A DNA stretch of 64,000 nucleotides, taken from positions 1 to 64,000 of the forward strand of contig WACJ01000059.1 of the NCBI GenBank assembly GCA_008973525.1, in the 5' to 3' direction. Origin of the DNA: Stenopsyche tienmushanensis. Its lineage: Eukaryota; Arthropoda; Insecta; Trichoptera; Stenopsychidae. Each line of letters opens with the position of its first letter. Positions within the stretch are counted from its first letter, which is position 1. The notes under the pieces are model-generated. The model worked only from the letters and a program-made list of their open reading frames with translations, had not been told where the DNA came from and did not search any database. Position numbers and translations under genes: made by a program. Of the stretch, positions 60,860-64,000 are shown piece after piece.

Positions 60860-61480
60860 TTTTCGGAGATGAAAATTGTTTTTATTTACGTCGCTTTCAT
60901 GAAAATGTCTTTTGTTCCCTGGCTGAAAAGAGCGGACGCACGCTGAAAATGTCGCAAAAGTTTTAGCATAAATATGTTTTATTCGAGAGATGGAGTCGTT
61001 CGTCTAGCCGACGTTGATGGGTTAATGGGTTCGGAGACAACGATGATGAAATCATGCAAATGTCGATATGGTGAATGCTTCGGTGCTTCGTGGATGAGTA
61101 TTGTGGGGTTGTTTGCAGTGAGGGAACGGCTGGAGGAGGCGCGCAGCCGCGCAGCTTGGAGGGGCGCCCAGTTCTGGGGGGCGTCCAGTCTTCTCCGGGA
61201 CGTCGGGACGCCCGCACGGGACGCGTCTCGCAATCTCGACGTCGCGGCGCGCGCTAACTCTCAACAATTTCGAATCGGTGCGCGGCTTCTTCGACCCCTT
61301 AAACTCTCAAAAGAAACCGAATAAGAGCATCGAAGCTTATTTTTGGACTGTTCGAAAGCTCGCCGAAGCTCTACATCGTCGAATTAATTTTCGGTCAAAC
61401 AATTGAGTTGACAGCTTCATCCAGTAAACACAATTAGCAAACTTTGCAACTTCAACTTTGGACCAAAAACAGTCAATTAG
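60860..61480. other. CpG-rich island, possible promoter or enhancer
   Basis: The core at 61120-61260 is the most GC-rich stretch in the window and dense in CpG. Frames are open in nearly every phase on both strands (116 codons + at 60974-61324, 84 codons - at 60963-61217), a compositional effect. It carries a perfect octamer ATGCAAAT at 61054-61061 and CGAAAGCTCGCCGAAGCTC at 61353-61371, shared with 47095. No protein domain was recognised. A first exon or promoter of a neighbouring gene is possible. Confidence 0.4.
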
Positions 61481-62349
61481 ACAGACAAAGCCGCAATAAG
61501 ACAATCGCTAATGGCTCGAATGAAAAATAAGTTAATCGAATTTTGCACACAGCATAAAATAAATCACACAAATATTTTTCGCACATGGCATTACATTTAA
61601 TAAATTTAAAAAATGCAGCAATAAATGAATTAAAATTTAATTTGATTTTAGTGGAATTATTGCAGTCATGTGCAATGAAATATGCGCACGGTTGCGGAGC
61701 TTTAAGAAGCACGTGACTAGAGCTTTTATAAGATGACATTTAACATCCATGTAAACTAATCTCCTCCAGACGCATCTTAAAATACAATCTACCAATTTAA
61801 TACAAGAAAGCACAAACAAGAATTTAAAAAATACATTAAATTCTCAAGTTTATTGACATTTTTTAATAAAAAAAGTTTTAACACTCGCATTTTTGTTGTG
61901 TTAATATCAATACTAATGAAGACTGAACTATATTTCATGATGAAAAAATGAATTTAATATCGCGACACACCATTTAATAGTCGCTGTCAAATGTTGTATA
62001 CATGTCACGTGTTTTCTGTCACTGATCATCCATTGTTCGCGTTCATTCGTATAACGTCTGGATTTTCCAGAGAAAAGTTTTTTGTTTATTCAATTCATAT
62101 AAATCTGATTAATCTGGATGAAATACTGCCTTAAATATTTAACTCTTAATTTTAAAAATCAAGTATTAAAAGTGTACAATGCAGTTGAACGGCTTTCATC
62201 TATGTCGCCAAAAAATATTTAAGCCTCGATGCTCTTTTTTGATTAATTGAGATGATAATGTGAAAATCTGATTAATAACCAATTGGATTATTATAGGTTG
62301 TGTCAAATTATTGATAATGGACATCATCTCATAGGTATATTTTTAATTT
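61481..62349. other. AT-rich intergenic DNA, no gene seen
   Basis: Frames on the - strand at 61473-61819 have no recognisable motif. Otherwise featureless. Confidence 0.45.
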
Positions 62350-62960
62350 AATAATGGCTTGTTAGAATATTTTTTTGCTTCGACGCTTAAGCATATGAAG
62401 GCAAACTTTGTCAAGACGAGCTTTAATGCAGCATCTTTTATCTCATGGTCGGTCATTATACCCATGGTCGAAAATCTACCTCACTTAAGTACTAGGCCCG
62501 AGTCCGGATAACTTCCAGTGGATGGTACTTTCGAGTGGATCGTTAATGAAAAGTTTGCCTCATGTTTACTGTTTGGTCGTTAGATAACATTATTTACTAT
62601 GCTATAGTATTCGAGGGCTGCTCATCCAGCGGAAAATTGAGAAAAACTGATTACTATATAGAGCCGACGAGGTCATTAATCTTCCTCGCCTGTAGACGCA
62701 ACTTTCTAATTCATACGCCGAGTAATCCGATACAAGCTGAGTTTGTAGTATGTGCTTATCGCCAGGTAAATGCAAAATATCCAGAATTAATTTAAGGGAT
62801 GACTCGGCGAAATATCGAAGGCATAAACAAGCAAACGAATAGATCATCAATAGGCTTAGTGTTGTGCTGTACGTTAAAATTAAATACTAATATATGGGAC
62901 GCCGTTGTGCCGATCGTGTAATCCTCTTAAAGGACAATCGGGCGAATGGACGAAAACCCG
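62350..62960. other. Composition island, possible cis-regulatory DNA
   Basis: About 600 bp of lower AT content with overlapping frames on both strands (62562-62795 +, 62602-62850 -) and no domain. Same character as the other islands. Confidence 0.3.
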
Positions 62961-64000
62961 GACACGATATGCATTTGAATACCCCATTATAGTGAATATT
63001 AAAGCACAGAAATGTGATGATAACTATGATTAAACCGAAATATGTGTGGGTTTGAATCTGGATCCATTTTGAGTCAATTAAATAATATAGGGCTGTATAA
63101 TGAGGGGATGAAATTTTGGTAAAAAGCATTAATGTGATGACATTTATTTTTTATTGAAAACCTAAATAAATTCGAAAATATATAAACGTTTTGGTTCAAA
63201 TCATATAACGTATCGTCAATGATACTTTTGCCTATACTATACCAATTTGTTATAAAAAGATTATCGATAAAAGAAATTTGCCGATCGAAAATGCGGATTT
63301 CGTTCGACAATTAATTTAATTGATATTTAATTGACACAAAGTTATTTTTATAAATGTAGTTTATGAACCTTATATTTAGGAATTAGCATCAATCCCGATT
63401 CATCATTAAAGCCGATTGAATTTGAGCCAATAACTTCGAATATAAGTATAATACCTCTTACTGTCCGGATATTAGAGGCTGTCCACAATCTTGGAACGCG
63501 ATCTCTTATGGGAGCCAAATAACTGGACCATTATATCAACAACATATATAATATGTCATTAAGTATAGATAATATTAATCTCTATTTTAATATATAATAT
63601 TAATCTAGGAAATAATCAATTAGTATTTATCAAATTTAAATATTCCAAAAATGAAAATGGCTGGAGTGTTTTGGATAGAAATAAATTTAAGCGAATTGTT
63701 TAATATGCAAAATAATGTTTATTGCTTTAAAATATATGCATTTTTATTGAGATTTTTTGATATTAAGGAAATATTCTTTTTAATGAGCAATTTCACCAAA
63801 ATATTTAGCTTAAATTGGTTGGCAATTTTCTTGCTTGCATTTAATTCCTTTTTCTATTTATCTCCCCTCGTATTTTGCAGAATGTAATATTTTTCGCATT
63901 TAATGAATGCTTATTCCTCATTTGTAATTATTTAGATTAGTCATTTACATGTTGTTATTAATAAATCTCGCTTAAGAATCATCGCTTTACGAAATATCGA
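62961..64000. other. AT-rich DNA, no gene seen
   Basis: TAATATTAATCT is repeated twice near 63570-63606. A Phe/Leu/Ile-rich 78-codon frame at 63651-63887 is most likely compositional. Nothing else was recognised before the window ends. Confidence 0.45.

Noticed and set aside
60963..61324. Arg/Pro/Ala-rich frames in the CpG island
   Set aside because: All phases are open because stops are rare in GC-rich DNA; residues follow composition.

Overview
This is eukaryotic, strongly AT-rich DNA, most likely from an arthropod. The evidence is an intron-containing gene of a metazoan-only family, GT-AG introns from about 0.1 to 5 kb, and transposon relics typical of arthropods (pogo/Tigger, piggyBac, hAT, Mutator-like and an R1-like LINE). 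The species cannot be named from the sequence. Nothing bacterial (operons, CRISPR, phage) is present.

The one gene identified with confidence is on the + strand, from 352 to about 9.3 kb. It is the 3' end of MADD (Rab3 guanine nucleotide exchange factor; DENN/MADD). Five exons (352-516, 5490-5562, 5671-5717, 7426-8024, 8129-8438) join without a frame break into 397 codons plus a stop. They encode the conserved C-terminal PH-like region and then a long Ser/Gln/Pro-rich tail with two PxxPxR SH3-ligand motifs. Its introns contain a TA-flanked MITE and a TTAA-flanked piggyBac-like MITE. A Tigger transposon end lies just upstream of the first exon seen.

From about 9.4 kb to the end the window is gene-poor. 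Three things punctuate the AT-rich background. (1) Transposon debris: a MITE-like repeat cluster (11.7-12.5 kb), an R1-like reverse transcriptase fragment (16.6-17.1 kb, - strand), a Tigger copy (22.6-23.7 kb), a hAT copy with perfect 8-bp target duplications inside an older Mutator-like transposase frame (27.8-29.4 kb), a foldback element (32.3-33.2 kb) and a LINE 3' end (59.1-60.1 kb). (2) Islands of 0.4-1 kb with near-balanced base composition and no convincing reading frame, which look like conserved non-coding or cis-regulatory DNA. (3) A few short exon-like stretches. The best is 38091-38194 on the - strand, a possible first coding exon of an unidentified gene with a clean GT donor.

No previously undescribed multi-gene system was found. 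The items most worth following are the cryptic exon at 38.1 kb, the nested transposons at 28-29 kb, the two MITEs within MADD, the shared GC-rich motif at 47.1 and 61.35 kb, and several perfect or near-perfect hairpins.
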